64,000 nt of DNA from Guadua angustifolia. Taxonomy: Eukaryota; Streptophyta; Magnoliopsida; Poales; Poaceae. Positions 32,401-42,784 of the stretch are shown here, in pieces; position 1 is the first letter of the stretch, and each line of letters begins with the position of its first letter. The stretch lies in assembly GCA_036346375.1 (NCBI GenBank), contig CM070502.1:21242924-21306923 (forward strand). The letters run 5' to 3'. The position numbers were made by a program, and so were the translations under genes. The notes under the pieces are model-generated. The model was not told where the DNA came from, ran no database searches, and was given only the letters and a program-made list of their open reading frames with translations.

Positions 32401-33453
32401 TTCGCCCTCAAGCTTTGGCATAGGTTATGGTGTCTTTGAAACCTCTGCACTATTGCAAGTATGATGGCACGTGGCTCTAAATCCAAGTTGCCCACAATCT
32501 CCCCATACATTGCATTTGCAACAAAACACGAAGATATATTTCTATGTGATTGGGCGGACTCAAGTAAGCCGCTTGCGTGTGTGGGGCGACTATAGAACAC
32601 TTCCAAGCGGTATCCCATTTAGGCGATGCGCATGCACACGCCATTGGCGACCCTCCATCGGCATCTAACATCGTCGTCCATTGATGCGACGACCAACCTT
32701 AAAGGTTCTCTGAGCGACCTTGCCCATCTTTATCCTTGCTTCCGAACCTCACTCTTATTCTTGTAAATGGCACCTTGCCTCACCTCATTCCTATCTAACT
32801 GCCACGGGAAGTGTTCACCGTCGTTGACCACCAATCTATCGAACTGACATGCATCCCACTCCGTAGGGATATGCTCTTCGTCGTCTGTGTTGTTACTCAA
32901 ATTGTCATACTCCTGGCTCTCTGCCTCCATTGAATCAACCAACGATTCAATGTTTTCTCCCTCGTCTGCCACGCCCTGTGGTTCCTGAACATCTGGATTT
33001 GGAACATCGGCTTCCCCATCGCACACCTTCGGTTCGGCTACTCTCCCCAACTTCCTCGCTTCATCACCACCGGTCTCCTCGTGCATCGTATGGTCGATCT
33101 TGGTTTTCGAAATGCTTGCGCCAACAACACTAATGGCCAACCATTTTCGAGTTGCCAATCTTATGTACGAGCTCCAAGACTTGGCCCTTCAGTTATACTA
33201 ACTCCCGATGCGTGTAATCCCGTCTCGAGACCCCACTCCGTGCGACTTGAGATCATGCAATTCCTATCCAAGGAGAACATGTTGTACAACCATCGTTACT
33301 TGCAGTTCCCTGACGCTCACCGACCCGTGACAAGCCGACCATAACACTTGGGAAATGACTAAGTTCCACCCCTTGTGCACCCATCTGCGGAACCCCTTCT
33401 CCGTAGTGTATTTTAAATTCTACTCGTTCATCCATACCTGTCAAACATTCCAT
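29454..33453 (-). pseudogene. MULE transposase (mudrA-like), disrupted
   Basis: In order on the minus strand: an acidic N-terminus (MECLTGMDERVEFKI, 33453; NTDDEEHIPTEWDACQFDRL, near 32870), a WRVANG/PHT-containing DNA-binding region (32680-32570), AKQKALETRFGTFEDAY (near 32380), then the catalytic segment with CRPLLCVDGTFLIG (near 30750, first catalytic Asp) and HDRHPG (near 30568, second Asp). It continues with MTTNLAEVY (near 30120) and ends in the zinc knuckle CSICKEMGHSFKYC (CX2CX4HX4C) near 29500. This is the standard layout of MULE/FAR1-type DDE transposases, which act in the nucleus. A 1.29-kb TIR element splits the gene at 30920-32205, and several frameshifts are present. Confidence 0.8.
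30920..32205. mobile_element. non-coding TIR element with TCCGG repeats, copy 1 (in MULE transposase)
   Basis: The ends TTGAAAGG (30920) and CCTTTCAA (32205) are inverted. The interior begins GTCGCCTAGAGGGGGTGAAT and ends with CCCCTTTATAGTACGGC, landmarks shared in the same order and orientation with copy 2 at 52436-53878. Tandem TCCGGACTATCCGGAC-type words cluster near both ends (31010-31090 and 31770-32020). Flanking transposase sequence (…DPHHI and EPTVCFSDH…) is nearly continuous across it. No exact target duplication was found. Superfamily unknown. Confidence 0.6.
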
Positions 33454-33699
33454 TGATTTTTAATGATGGCACGACAAAACGCTACCACATTTCAACTCTT
33501 AATCTACTCATACGACGACATACTCTACACCCGGTATTACGACACGAAATATCGTTATATTCTATGATGAATATTTTTGTTACTGCGTAGGTTGGCTGGC
33601 GAAATACGCCGACAACTGCTAATCCTGTTAAACTCAAAATCACTAAATCGTTTTTCTATAAAACTCTTGATACAACGAAATTAACTATTACTAACCCTA

Positions 33700-33960
33700 A
33701 TTGGTCCCTTCAGTATAGAAACTAACCTAACCCTAATTTGATTACTACAATGAAAATTACAAAAAATACAACTAACCTAATTAATTTGATCACTACGATG
33801 AAAATTACAACAAATTACAACTAACCCTAATTAATTTGATCACTACGATAAAAATTACAACAAATTACAACTAACCCTAATTAATTTGATCACTAACGAT
33901 GAAAATTACAACTAACCCTAATTCGTCCATTCATATAAAAATTAACCCTAACCCTAATTT
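33700..33960. repeat. tandem repeat of AACTAACCCTAATT units in MULE 5' region
   Basis: Units of about 45-60 bp (ACTAACCCTAATTAATTTGATCACTACGATGAAAATT-type, given in part) repeat about five times. CCCTAA recalls telomere repeats but is only one element of a longer, non-telomeric unit. It lies upstream of the transposase start on the minus strand, so it could be leader or promoter. Confidence 0.6.
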
Positions 33961-34102
33961 GATCGGTACTATTACTAACGCTAATTCGTCCCTTCGCCTA
34001 TTTAGAAATAACTACTCCTCTTTTTCTCTATTTACAAACAACTACTATTACTAACTATCGCTCATAAAAAATACAAAACAAAATTTGACAGAAAAATTTA
34101 CC

Positions 34103-34240
34103 TCCACTCGCGAAGAAATCCTCCTCCTTCTCCTCTCCCTTCTCTTCCTCCTCCTCTCCCTTCTCTTCCTCTCCCCTCCTCCTTCTCTCCTTCTCTCCCT
34201 CTCCTCTCCCTCTTTCCTCTCCCTCTCCTCTCCTTTCTTC
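34103..34240. repeat. pyrimidine-rich low-complexity tract (CTCCT/CTCTCC)
   Basis: Almost pure C/T on the plus strand with short CTTCTCCT and CTCTCCCT units. On the minus strand it gives a spurious Glu/Arg-rich frame. Located between the right TIR and the transposase. Confidence 0.7.
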
Positions 34241-34429
34241 GTGCGGCATTGCAGGCTTTCGAGCGCAGCGAAGAATGAGGCCGAAGGCCTCAGGCGTTCG
34301 AGGTAATGCTTTGTGTCGCAAATTCAATTTGCGACTAACGGCTGCGACAGACGTTAGTCTTTCGCAATTCCAAATTGCGACTAACGGCTATGTCGCAATT
34401 CGAACCTGCGACTGACTGTTTATATCTAT

Positions 34430-34524
34430 TTGGAATTGCGACAGACGTGTATTTCTGCAAATTTTTTTTCGGCATATTATTTCTGTAATTGTTTTTAAAA
34501 AATATATTATTTAAAAAAAAAATC
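34430..34524 (-). repeat. MULE right terminal inverted repeat
   Basis: Reverse complement of the left end 23229-23330 with few mismatches. The adjoining 34310-34440 holds the same TCGCAATT/AATTGCGA palindromic words as the left subterminal region. Confidence 0.8.
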
Positions 34525-34557
34525 AGGTTTCTGCAGTGGCATATATCCAATTAACCC

Positions 34558-35312
34558 TCAAAGATTTGGCAGAATAACTTTGCTAGGGTCCTCTCAAAGA
34601 TCTGGCCGTCGTTTCTCAGTGACAGTTCCATAGAGCTGCACCCGAATCGTGTCTGTCGGGCTGAGGCTGTACTACTGAGTGCACGAACATTCTCACCCAC
34701 GGATTTCTATCAATAGACGGGCATGCACAATTTTGCAGCTCGTAGTCTACTACTCGATGCCAGGGTTCAACGTTCCAGCCTGTTGAAAGAGGTTATCACA
34801 TAGAATCAACCGGTGCTTCATCACTACAATTTTGATGATAACCGAGTTCCAAACTTGAAATTTTGATATGTCCCTCTTTCAGTTAAGATTTTGGAATTCT
34901 CGCGCTAGTCCATATGCTACCAGGTACTGTTCCAACTTCCAGCACAAGAGAAACTTGTGCAAGCTATCATATGATGCGGTGCATTTTTCCATGGAAAGGG
35001 GTCAAAACAAGCGAAATCACAAATCTAATTGTACTGTTTTGCCATAGATCTCCGGCAGATCAAAACCAATTTATCTCATATAATCGATGTTGTTGTTGCT
35101 TGAATGAACCAAGAAAATCTCTAACCATAACAATGACCACACAAAGAGGAAACATAAATTTTGAGAGAATATGGACACTCATGTCAACAAGCAGGAATAG
35201 AGAACTGACTCATTTGAGGAGCCAAATATCTACCACCTGCTTGGTACATTCCAGAAAAGCATCAAAATTTCTGGACTTTGTCCTTGCGAAATCAGACAGA
35301 CATTAAGCTCCA
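34558..35312. other. spacer and GrpE 3' flank, nothing recognised
   Basis: No coding frame or repeat structure could be supported; the right part probably includes the 3'UTR of the minus-strand GrpE gene. Confidence 0.4.
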
Positions 35313-38311
35313 TTACTCAGCATTGGCATCATCAAAACCATCATCTTCACTATCATCAACCCTTTGAGGTGCTACACTATCTTCAACCGCTGTAGGATCG
35401 TCTTCTTCAGACTTTTCAGGGCCTGGTCCTGCAGAGACCTTGACCATTGCCGGGCGCAATAGTCTCTCCCCAAGTTTGAAACCCTTACGGAATTCCTGGA
35501 TGATGAACCCCTCTTCGTGCTCCACTGATTCTTCTCGCATAATAGCCTCATGAAGCTGAAACAGAAAATGCAAAAGGAACCATTCTTGAATAAATGTATA
35601 CCTTTATCAAACCCCTGAGTGAAAAATAATAATTTATGCAGATTGAGCCGTATACACTACAACTCAATAGCCTTATCACATACTTTCCCACATTATTATA
35701 GGAAAATATAAGAGTGAAGATGTTGCATAAGAAGATTGTTTATTTTTTCATAGTTAAATGTCAATACACCAAGCATACGAATGCATCTTTACCTTTCACC
35801 CCTGCTTATGTCTGAATGTCTGATCAATTGATCATAGATACACTTAACACTAGACCACAGAAGGCACAAAATTTTCAATCGAACATGATAAACTTAAGAT
35901 TTAAGTAAAAAAATGTTCATGTGCTGCTGGTATAACTTACCATAGGATCAAATGGTTTGCCAACAGTTTCCACATCTTCAACGCCTAGTGAATTCAAAAT
36001 TTCGATAAATTGCTTATAAATGCTCTGGTAGCTGTCGTTTAGTTTCACTTCTCGCTCAGTTTCCACCTTTATTTGTGTTTTTGCTCTTTCAAAGTTGTCA
36101 AGAACAGGCAACAAGCTCTCGATAACTTCCCCTTGCACATTTGTCATCAAAGAAAGCTTCTCTCTTTCTGTCCTTTTCCTGTAGTTATCAAAGTCGGCAC
36201 TTATCCTCAATATACGATCTCTCTCAGTTGTCAATTCTGCATCTAAAATTGTGATTTTGCTCAAAATAGAGTTCTTCTCATCCTCAATAGAAAGTAAAAA
36301 GGCCTCTATCTCAGCAACTTTTACTTCATCATCATTAATCAAAGCTTGTTTGTATGATTGCAATGCTGTGACAATAACAGAGGGAGTTTCCTCTGCGCCC
36401 ACAGCACCATCATCTGCAGCATTGTCTCCAGTAACTTCAGTTTCTGAATCCTCCTATGACATAAAAAGATTTCGGCGTAAGTAAGAATTCAAGTGTTTCA
36501 ATAGACAAATTGTGACGGCTATAGCTTCTAACGACACAGGGTCAACAACTTCTTTAGCTTTTACAAAAGCGTTGAAAGTGAAATAAGATACTGCTAGACC
36601 AATGCCATCTCATAGTGGTTAGCATTACAAAGTATGTGTGAACAGCTTTTTAGTCAACAGCAATTTCCAACCTCAAATATCAGCAAAGCAGCACTTTAAA
36701 TCATTGTGTTGTCATATAGTCTGCACAACTCCTCGTGCTAAAAATTGAAACTATTGTAGCCTTGTACTAATATACAATCTGCACTTGAACTCCTGTACTT
36801 TTGAGTTACGCAAATCAGACACATTACTGTAACTAAACATAGAATCAAGTCCTTGAACTTTGGTCAGTAAGAAAATGTAAAGCAGTTGACCAGAATAACG
36901 AAATGTGAATAGTAAGTCTCACAGCAGATTTTCAAAAACAATATAATAATTCAATACTCTCAAGTAACTTAATTGCATATAATCTAGGGCCAAACGTAGG
37001 AAGAAACTATACCAGTATCTTCACACATAAGCAATAGCACACAGGCATGCAGATGCAGTAGGCACAGATAAAATCCATTCATAATACTGGACTTACATAA
37101 CCGATAAAGTATTAATGTACAAGTTCCCAAAAGAAAGGGCGTAGTGCCGGGTATGGTTTTCCACCATAGCTCAATGACGTGCATAAATTATAAAAGAACA
37201 TGTTTCCACATTAGTGAAACTTCGGCATTTTCAGCATAAGCCATACACAAAAAGATCCTTCCAACGTTCACACTACACATTGATCAAGCTAAATAAAACT
37301 TAAATTTAGCTTGACAACTCGTGTAGTCACCAAGGTTATACTAAGCATGAATTAATAAAACAACAAGCTTATATTGAATATGAATTATGATCCAACAAAA
37401 GTCAGAACAAACATTTTAGTATGTGTTTCTGCTGAAGAATTAAATATTAGTATTACAAGGCTAATTAAATTAAGTATCACATTTATGCAACAATGCAATG
37501 TCAAAATTTCCTGCAGCTACCAACTAAAGATTAAATTCAACAATTTAATAACCCGCCACCAACCATTCATGTAGGTGGCGCAGAACCTTCCTAGTTCATA
37601 CCACCAAAATATCGCACATCGTAGCATATACCAAATTACCAATAGCTGTTCAACTGAACATGGAACAACTGAAGAGCAAATGTTCCACCCAGTGACCTCC
37701 AATCTCACAACGCATATGCATCTAATAAAACCATTACGCCCACACTTTGGAAAATGAGAGCTTAAATTAAATATGCTCTAAACAAGCTAGCTGCCACCTA
37801 ACGGCAAGTAATTTGCGCCACAGATGTTAATGCAAACCAGTCGAAGGTCATATCATCACTTAACAGATAGAATGCAAACTTGTGTATGCTCTGAATGAAC
37901 GGTCTGTGGTTTCAAAATCCAACTCCGTTATCTAATTTTGATCCGAGACGATACAACATTTGAAATCTAATAGCTCTTCTTCAGAACTACCTGCTTATCC
38001 ACCGAAAAGTATGCGAGAAACAACAAAATTTACAGAAGCTACAGGCAAAGCACACCGGGGACGAGGATGCAACCCCTCCTCACCTGCGTCGCGGTCTGCG
38101 CAGCCTCGTCGGCCCCCAGTCGCCGCAACCAGCTCGCGGCACGGCCGGGGACGCGCCGGACCGGCAGCAGCTGCGCGCGGAGCGGCCGCGCCGGCGCGCA
38201 CCTAGGGCAGTCGAGCCTGGCGAGGGACGCGGCGCCGCACGGCCGGCGCTGCTCCCGGGCAGGCGAGGGCGGGGGGCCGAGGGCAGCGGCCGTGCGGAGG
38301 AGAGCAGCCAT
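35313..38311 (-). CDS. chloroplast GrpE nucleotide-exchange factor (CGE-like), 327 aa, three exons
   Basis: Exons 38311-38084, 36453-35941 and 35555-35313 join in phase 0 with donors CAG|GTGAGG and ATG|GTAAGT and acceptors GTCATAG and TTTCAG, ending DDANAE and TAA. Residues 1 to about 76 are Ala/Arg/Pro-rich with almost no acids until the end, as in a plastid transit peptide. Exon 2 gives the long coiled coil (IEAFLLSIEDEKNSI to FDNYRKRTEREK) and the core with SLLPVLDNFERAK. Exon 3 carries HEAIMREES and the beta-domain EFRKGFKLGERLLRPAMVKV, ending in an acidic tail. GrpE proteins release ADP from Hsp70 (DnaK-type), here presumably stromal cpHsc70. No frameshift or missing motif. Intron 1 is about 1.6 kb. 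Confidence 0.92.
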
Positions 38312-39244
38312 GGGGGCAAGCGGCGAGGGCAGTTTTGCACGATGCTACGGGAATGGGATGCGGGAGAAGTGAACAGCCGGGCACGACGCACGAGATAACT
38401 CGAGTCTTTAGAAGTTTAGAAGTCTTTCTCTTTTTTCCTTTGGCTAAAATACTTTAGAAGTTTGATCTTCGTACGAACAAAATTATAAATTTATATTTTT
38501 CTCCATCAGAAGAATTATTTCTATTAATATAAAGCAAGAATTTCTTCTCACGTCACTTCATTAAAATCACCCACCTTTGATACTGTTTTTTAATTACCCA
38601 CCTTTGTCACTGCTCTTTGATTACCCACTTTTGCCACTGTTAGTACTCTTTGCAAATAAATTTTTTATCACAAATTGAGTTTCCGTTGCAACGCACGAGC
38701 ACATAGCTAGTAAATTATATATGTCACCTTATACAGTATAAGACCACAACTATATAGAATATTCTATGGTACTAGAACATGATAGGTATATGATGTGATC
38801 AAAAGACACCATATTTTTGGTCTAAAATGTAAACAAGATGATCCATCTAAACGCTTTTAATATACTCATAACTCCAGTTCTATAGATCTGGTGGAGTTAG
38901 GAATACCCAGCTCTACCAGATATACGGAACTAGTGGAGCTGAAGCTCTACCAAACACACAATTACTTTTGAAAGGGAGACTTTATGTGCTTTGTCCTTGT
39001 GCTCATCTGGAAAGCACTCCCCTTTTGTTTTTCGAGAAACTCATCCGGCACTCATGAAGTCATAGCCTCATAGGGGTGGTTTTGTATGAACTGATGTAGA
39101 ATGCGTCGACATGGTGTTTAATTGGCTGAATATGTCGCAATGCAATACATTTTGTTTGAAGACTAAATATTTCTCTCTGCTTTCTATGTATCATCCCACA
39201 ATACAAATTGCACAAATTTTGAAACAAACAAAAGAATAAGCAAT
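38312..39244. other. GrpE upstream region with repeat debris
   Basis: The GC-rich leader of GrpE ends near 38400. A short tandem array, ATTACCCACCTTTGTCACTG-like units of about 30 bp, lies at 38565-38655. The CCGTTGCAACGCACGAGCAC end near 38685 resembles a common grass transposon end. A MITE fragment follows at 38811-38957. No gene is visible. Confidence 0.4.
38811..38957. mobile_element. AGAGCTCCAG-family MITE, 5'-truncated
   Basis: It matches the right two thirds of the copy at 4591-4812 (AAACAAGATGATCCATCTAA, GTGGAGCTGAAGCTCTACC then AAACAC). The left terminal part is absent. Confidence 0.55.
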
Positions 39245-39249
39245 CATCG

Positions 39250-39490
39250 TGTCATGTCCTTTGGCCGTCGACGAGAGAGAATCGCCGTAGCGTGAGACGA
39301 AGCTCTCGAAGCAGGAGGATGTCCCGTGGCCGCCGGCGAAGGGTTGCCGTGACGTGAGACGGTGCTTGCAGAAGAAGGAGCAGAAAAGGGGAAAATCTCA
39401 GTTCATTTGCTTCACACCTTGCTTGGTTCGGATGTTGGCCCTTTTAAACTTCTTGCTCTCACACTGACAACTGGGTCCCCAGTCATTACA
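39250..39490 (-). repeat. 3' LTR of the gene-capturing LTR element
   Basis: 241 bp, about 94% identical by eye to the right LTR. It carries the CAAGCAAGGTGTGAAGCAAA-type segment seen in both LTRs with a few substitutions. Confidence 0.9.
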
Positions 39491-39774
39491 TTATCGCCCC
39501 CTGGAAAAATTGCTTGTCCTCAAGCAACAGAATTACCTCAAGAACCTACTCCTCTGATGCAACACGAACACCACTCCGAGATCCATTAACTGAAGAATCA
39601 TTGCCATGCACAATAACCTGCCGAAAGAATATCTGTTCTTGGCCATCTCTATTAGATCAGCAAACCTGGTTGGTATGTTGCAAGAAAGCATGAATCAAGC
39701 ATCGACACTCATATCCCCAAATAGCAGTTTTCTGACGTTGTGTTCATAAGAACAACTCCTATAATTCCGGGGTC

Positions 39775-40032
39775 CTATTGCACATCAAGCCCAATTTCAA
39801 GTGTTATTGACCTGTCATCCAAGTCTACATTTGCCCCACTGTCAGTAGGATAGAATGAGTGTACATGTTCTGGTTGTTTTGAGAACACATAATCAGGAGG
39901 TGCTGGAGGTGGGGTCATTTCACCAATTCTCCATGTGAAAATTTCTGGCTCCGTTGGCTTCACAGGAGATGTAGGTGAGGGAATTGACTCATTTTTCTCC
40001 GTTGGCTTCTTTTCCTGTGGCAAAGCTGGCAT
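39775..40032 (-). pseudogene. further captured Pro-rich coding fragment, unidentified
   Basis: An open frame (KKPTEKNESIPSPTSPVKPT, TWRIGEMTPPPAPPDYVFSK, DSGANVDLDDRSITLEIGLD) with coding character lies downstream of the IST1 piece within the element. It may be the C-terminal tail of the same IST1-like gene or a fourth donor; I do not recognise it. Confidence 0.4.
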
Positions 40033-40076
40033 ACTTGGCTGAGCACATGGTGCAGAAACTGGAAGTTATGAACTTT

Positions 40077-40964
40077 TCAGCTCAGTCTTGAAAGCAGCAT
40101 CAGCTGTGGGATTCTCTTCCAAATCAGTTGGGCCTGAGAATTCAGGAGCAGCCAACTGGAAGGTTTGCAGGTGTGGACCAATCTCTGGGTATCAGAAGCT
40201 GGACGAATTGCTGCTTTTGGAACTTCAGGCCAATCCAGTGACTCAAAGCCAGTATCAGCTTCATAATCTTCATTAGGTTCGTCCACAGAACTTGCAACTA
40301 CTGTTTCCTCATGTTTCTCCTTTGGAAGAGGAAGCGTAGAGCCATTGAAGTAGGCTGGTCCATTCAATAGATCTTCATGGGGTTTAAGAAATTCCGTCTC
40401 TGTGGCTGATGGATCCCAATCAATCTCATGCTCCTCGGCAATCTCCTTCAGCAGTTTCATCTTTGTATCAACAAGGGGAGGACGGATAGAAAGCAGTTCA
40501 ATTATCTGCCGGTTGACCCCGCAATCTGGCATACGCTCTGTAGCTGCAGCGACAAATTCTTTCCCATATTTAGTTGCAAACATCATTTGAACTTGCATCA
40601 GTTCAGGCAGATCTGCACACCTTGGAGCAGCAAAACAGATGCTGGATATTTCCTCTTTGAGATCTATAGGACATGCCTTTTGTGCCTCGATACTAGGTAG
40701 GCGGACGGCAATGAGCTTGCAGAAGAGCTGGAGAATCTCCTGCGCTGCCATCATGTTCTCCTCCCGGATAATGTGCTCCACCCTGATCCGCAGGGAGGTG
40801 GACCAAACGGCATCGAAGTCGACCGTGGCGCGGAAGGCTGGCGAGACCGCAGAGGAGCGGCAGGCGTCGCGCGGCGAGTTGCGGAAGGTCGCCGCCGAGA
40901 GGAGCTCCTCCGGCAAGCCTGCGATCTCGCAGCTATCCGCTGTCTCCATCGATTTCCTCCACAT
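40077..40964 (-). pseudogene. captured chimera: F-box PP2-B N-terminus fused to IST1-like core
   Basis: One 295-codon frame joins two unrelated families. Residues 6-60 (CEIAGLPEELLSAATFRNSP, AVWSTSL) match the F-box region of PP2-B type phloem lectin-like F-box proteins. Residues 61 to about 258 (VEHIIREENMMAAQEILQLF, YGKEFVAAATERMPDCGVNR, EIAEEHEIDWDPSATETEFL, LLNGPAYFNGSTLPLPKEKH) match IST1-like proteins, which regulate ESCRT-III/Vps4 in multivesicular-body sorting. The IST1 piece begins mid-domain and lacks its first helices. Near 40185 the frame shifts; the other frame continues (QTFQLAAPEFSGPTDLEENP) to a stop at about 40075. No introns remain inside the IST1 part, suggesting capture from RNA. 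Confidence 0.85.
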
Positions 40965-40969
40965 TACTC

Positions 40970-41534
40970 AAGGTATACTCCTCATCCCATATCACATCCT
41001 TGACAGGCCATTCATCGAACACCTTGAATGCATCACACTTTGTCTCGTCGCTCCAATTGCTGCTCCTCTCCTCGCTGAAGAGGTTGATCCCAAACGACAC
41101 GTCGGGCTCGCTGAGGTAGTAGCAGCAGCATCAATAACCGCCGCCGCCGCCGCCAGTCGAGGGCGCTCGAAGTAATCGCCGTCGTGGGCCCAATGGTCCT
41201 CTGGGATGGCGGCGAAGCTTCATGTGAAAGGTCGTCTTGTGGCGGCGGAGGAGGCGGCGGCCCAAGTATGGGCTGGCGAGCACTGGCGTCGTGGCGGTCC
41301 TCCTCGCAAGAAAGTCGGCGTGGAGCGAGAGGCGTGGCGGCGTCAGGACTCGACGCAGCGGCGGGTCGACATGACGATGATGACGAGTGGGGATTTTTGG
41401 GGATATTAGCGAGGGATGCCTGGACGGCCTCACCGAGCTGGAGTTGGAAGGCGAGGTCAAGTTCGGAGGCGGAGAGTGCGGCGAAGGAGGGTGTCGGCGT
41501 CGGAGAGGGCAGCGTCGAGGGCGCGAAGAGCGAG
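40970..41534 (-). pseudogene. further captured fragments 5' of the F-box piece
   Basis: Immediately after the primer site the frame reads FAALSASELDLAFQLQLGEA and VQASL, resembling the N-terminal region of plant RING/IBR-type or RNase H-like proteins. Nearer the F-box a second segment reads SEPDVSFGINLFSEERSSNW, SDETKCDAF and PVKDVIWDEEYTLSNV. Both are GC-rich and coding-like but in different frames. Identities are tentative. Confidence 0.4.
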
Positions 41535-41546
41535 GCTCTGATACCA
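41535..41546 (-). other. primer-binding site of the gene-capturing LTR element
   Basis: The minus strand reads TGGTATCAGAGC two bases after the 5' LTR end, the initiator methionine tRNA complement. Confidence 0.85.
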
Positions 41547-41548
41547 AA

Positions 41549-41789
41549 TGTCATGTCTCTTGGCCGTCGACGAGGGAGAATCGCCGTGGCGTGAGACGAA
41601 GCTCTCGAAGCAGGAGGATGTCCCGTGGCCGCCGGCGAAGGGTTGCCGTGACGTGAGACGGTGCTTGCGGAAGAAGGAGCAGAAAAGGGAAAAATCTCAG
41701 TTCATTTGCTTCACGCCTCGCTTGGCCCAGATGTTGGCCCTTTTAAACTTCTTGCTCTCACACTAACAAATAGGTCCCCAGTCATTACA
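41549..41789 (-). repeat. 5' LTR of the gene-capturing LTR element
   Basis: 241 bp, direct repeat of 39250-39490, bordered by the CATCG duplication at 41790-41794. Confidence 0.9.
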
Positions 41790-41794
41790 CATCG

Positions 41795-42784
41795 TCTATT
41801 TTTCAGTCGTGTTTTCATATTATATAGCATAATACAACCAATGGTGACTGCTCATTGAAATAGAGTTGCAAGTTGAGACTTAAAATTACCTTCAACAGGA
41901 ATCCCCAGCATCGTGTGTTTGCTATAAACTAACCGCTGACAAGGAAATTCTCTTGATTTCGGATGGAAATACACCATCTACGTGTGTGTGGAAATAGGAA
42001 ACTGCATACTGCAGTTCGTATGTTTGTACTGTCTTCTTCTGGGAAAAACCTAGAGCTTAGACCGGCGCGCGCAGCCAAAACCAACAACCAAGCTAGCAGC
42101 ACACCGGGCGGGAAGCAGGAGACGGGCGGCGGAGCAGATTGCACATAGTCGATAACTTGGTATTGGCATTACCTATCCGCGGCCCGTCCAGCCGGCCAGC
42201 CGGCTAGCTTGGGCTCTCTCGCCTCGGTGTGATGCCGCGGCCGACTGCGCAGCGTCTCTCCGCAACCCGGCGACGCCGTGCAAGCTTGCCCGTGGACCGC
42301 GGCACGGTCACTTTGCAGCAGCATGCAACAACTCCCCACCAGCTGCCGCCGCGAGGTCTAGACATGCGGAGCGCGGCCTGGATGCGCTGCTCCATGTCGC
42401 CTCGTACCGTGCTGGCAACCGCGGCCACTGCCGCTGTGCCGCTGGCCTCAACATGCCGGCGCAGCAAACGCGCGCAACAGTTGAGGTCTTGAGCTAAGCA
42501 AACACTGGAACAAATGAATGAGCAAGTTGAAGCTTGCAAAGAGGCATTAACTACGCTTTTGAGATCACCAACAATAAAAACTTCAAATTATTCCCTTTAC
42601 TGACGAGCTACACGTATCGACAAGCTTGATTTATACCAAGAATCAAAACAATTGGCAAAATGACTTTCTTCAATCGAAGTGAAGATGCACCTATCCCAGA
42701 GCTTTAGGGTAAACGGGACTAACTAAGCCAAATAGCCCTCTCATCCAACCAGCCTACGGACAAAAAGGGGAGAAGATCTCCGAG
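41795..42784. other. spacer with a GC-rich patch, no gene recognised
   Basis: 42060-42490 is GC-rich with overlapping open frames on both strands (for example 42539-42204, minus), none resembling a known family or having clear splice structure. The 3'UTR of the gene stopping at 42785 lies at its right end. Confidence 0.35.

Larger units (their letters stand above)
23229..34524 (-). mobile_element. 11.3-kb Mutator-like element (MULE) with transposase and plant mobile domain genes
   Basis: The terminal inverted repeats are about 90 bp: the left starts GAATTTTTTTTAAATAATAT, the right (read inward) GATTTTTTTTTTAAATAATA, both continuing through AATTACAGAAATAATATGCC to ACGTCTGTCGC. It is flanked by AGGTTTCTGC on both sides. 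Coding remnants all lie on the minus strand: transposase (33453-29454), a plant-mobile-domain protein (29125-26651) and a third conserved frame (25830-24721). A separate TIR element (30920-32205) has landed in the transposase. Frameshifts throughout indicate a non-autonomous copy now. Confidence 0.85.
22574..34557. mobile_element. foldback / long-TIR element interrupted by the MULE
   Basis: The left end (22574: GGGTTAATTGGATATATGCC) and right end (34535-34557: AGTGGCATATATCCAATTAA then CCC) are inverted copies. The left arm (22574 to about 22735) is also inverted against 23098-23228, for example AAACCGTGCTTATTCGAAAT against ATTTCGAATAAGCACGGTTT. Without the MULE the element is about 0.7 kb with arms of about 150 bp and an AT-rich, non-coding loop. 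I found no target duplication around it. It is probably a non-autonomous Mutator-like or foldback element. Confidence 0.75.
39250..41789 (-). mobile_element. 2.54-kb non-autonomous LTR element with captured host-gene fragments
   Basis: Two 241-bp direct repeats (39250-39490 and 41549-41789) have TG...CA ends on the minus strand (TGTAATGACTGGGG to GACATGACA). They are flanked by an exact 5-bp duplication CATCG (39245-39249 and 41790-41794). A primer site TGGTATCAGAGC (minus, 41546-41535) follows the right LTR, and a purine tract CCAGGGGGCGATAA (minus) abuts the left LTR. The 2-kb interior encodes no retroelement protein but pieces of at least three host genes. It must have been mobilised by enzymes of another element. 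Confidence 0.92.

Noticed and set aside
33700..33960. AACCCTAA repeats as interstitial telomere sequence
   Set aside because: CCCTAA occurs once per longer, non-telomeric unit of about 45-60 bp, not as a head-to-tail 7-bp telomere array.
34055..34327. Glu/Arg-rich protein on the minus strand
   Set aside because: It is translated from a C/T-only low-complexity tract in the MULE.
37960..38391. Several GC-rich frames around GrpE exon 1
   Set aside because: Only the minus frame from 38311 splices in phase to the GrpE core; the others are overlapping shadows of the Ala/Arg-rich transit peptide.
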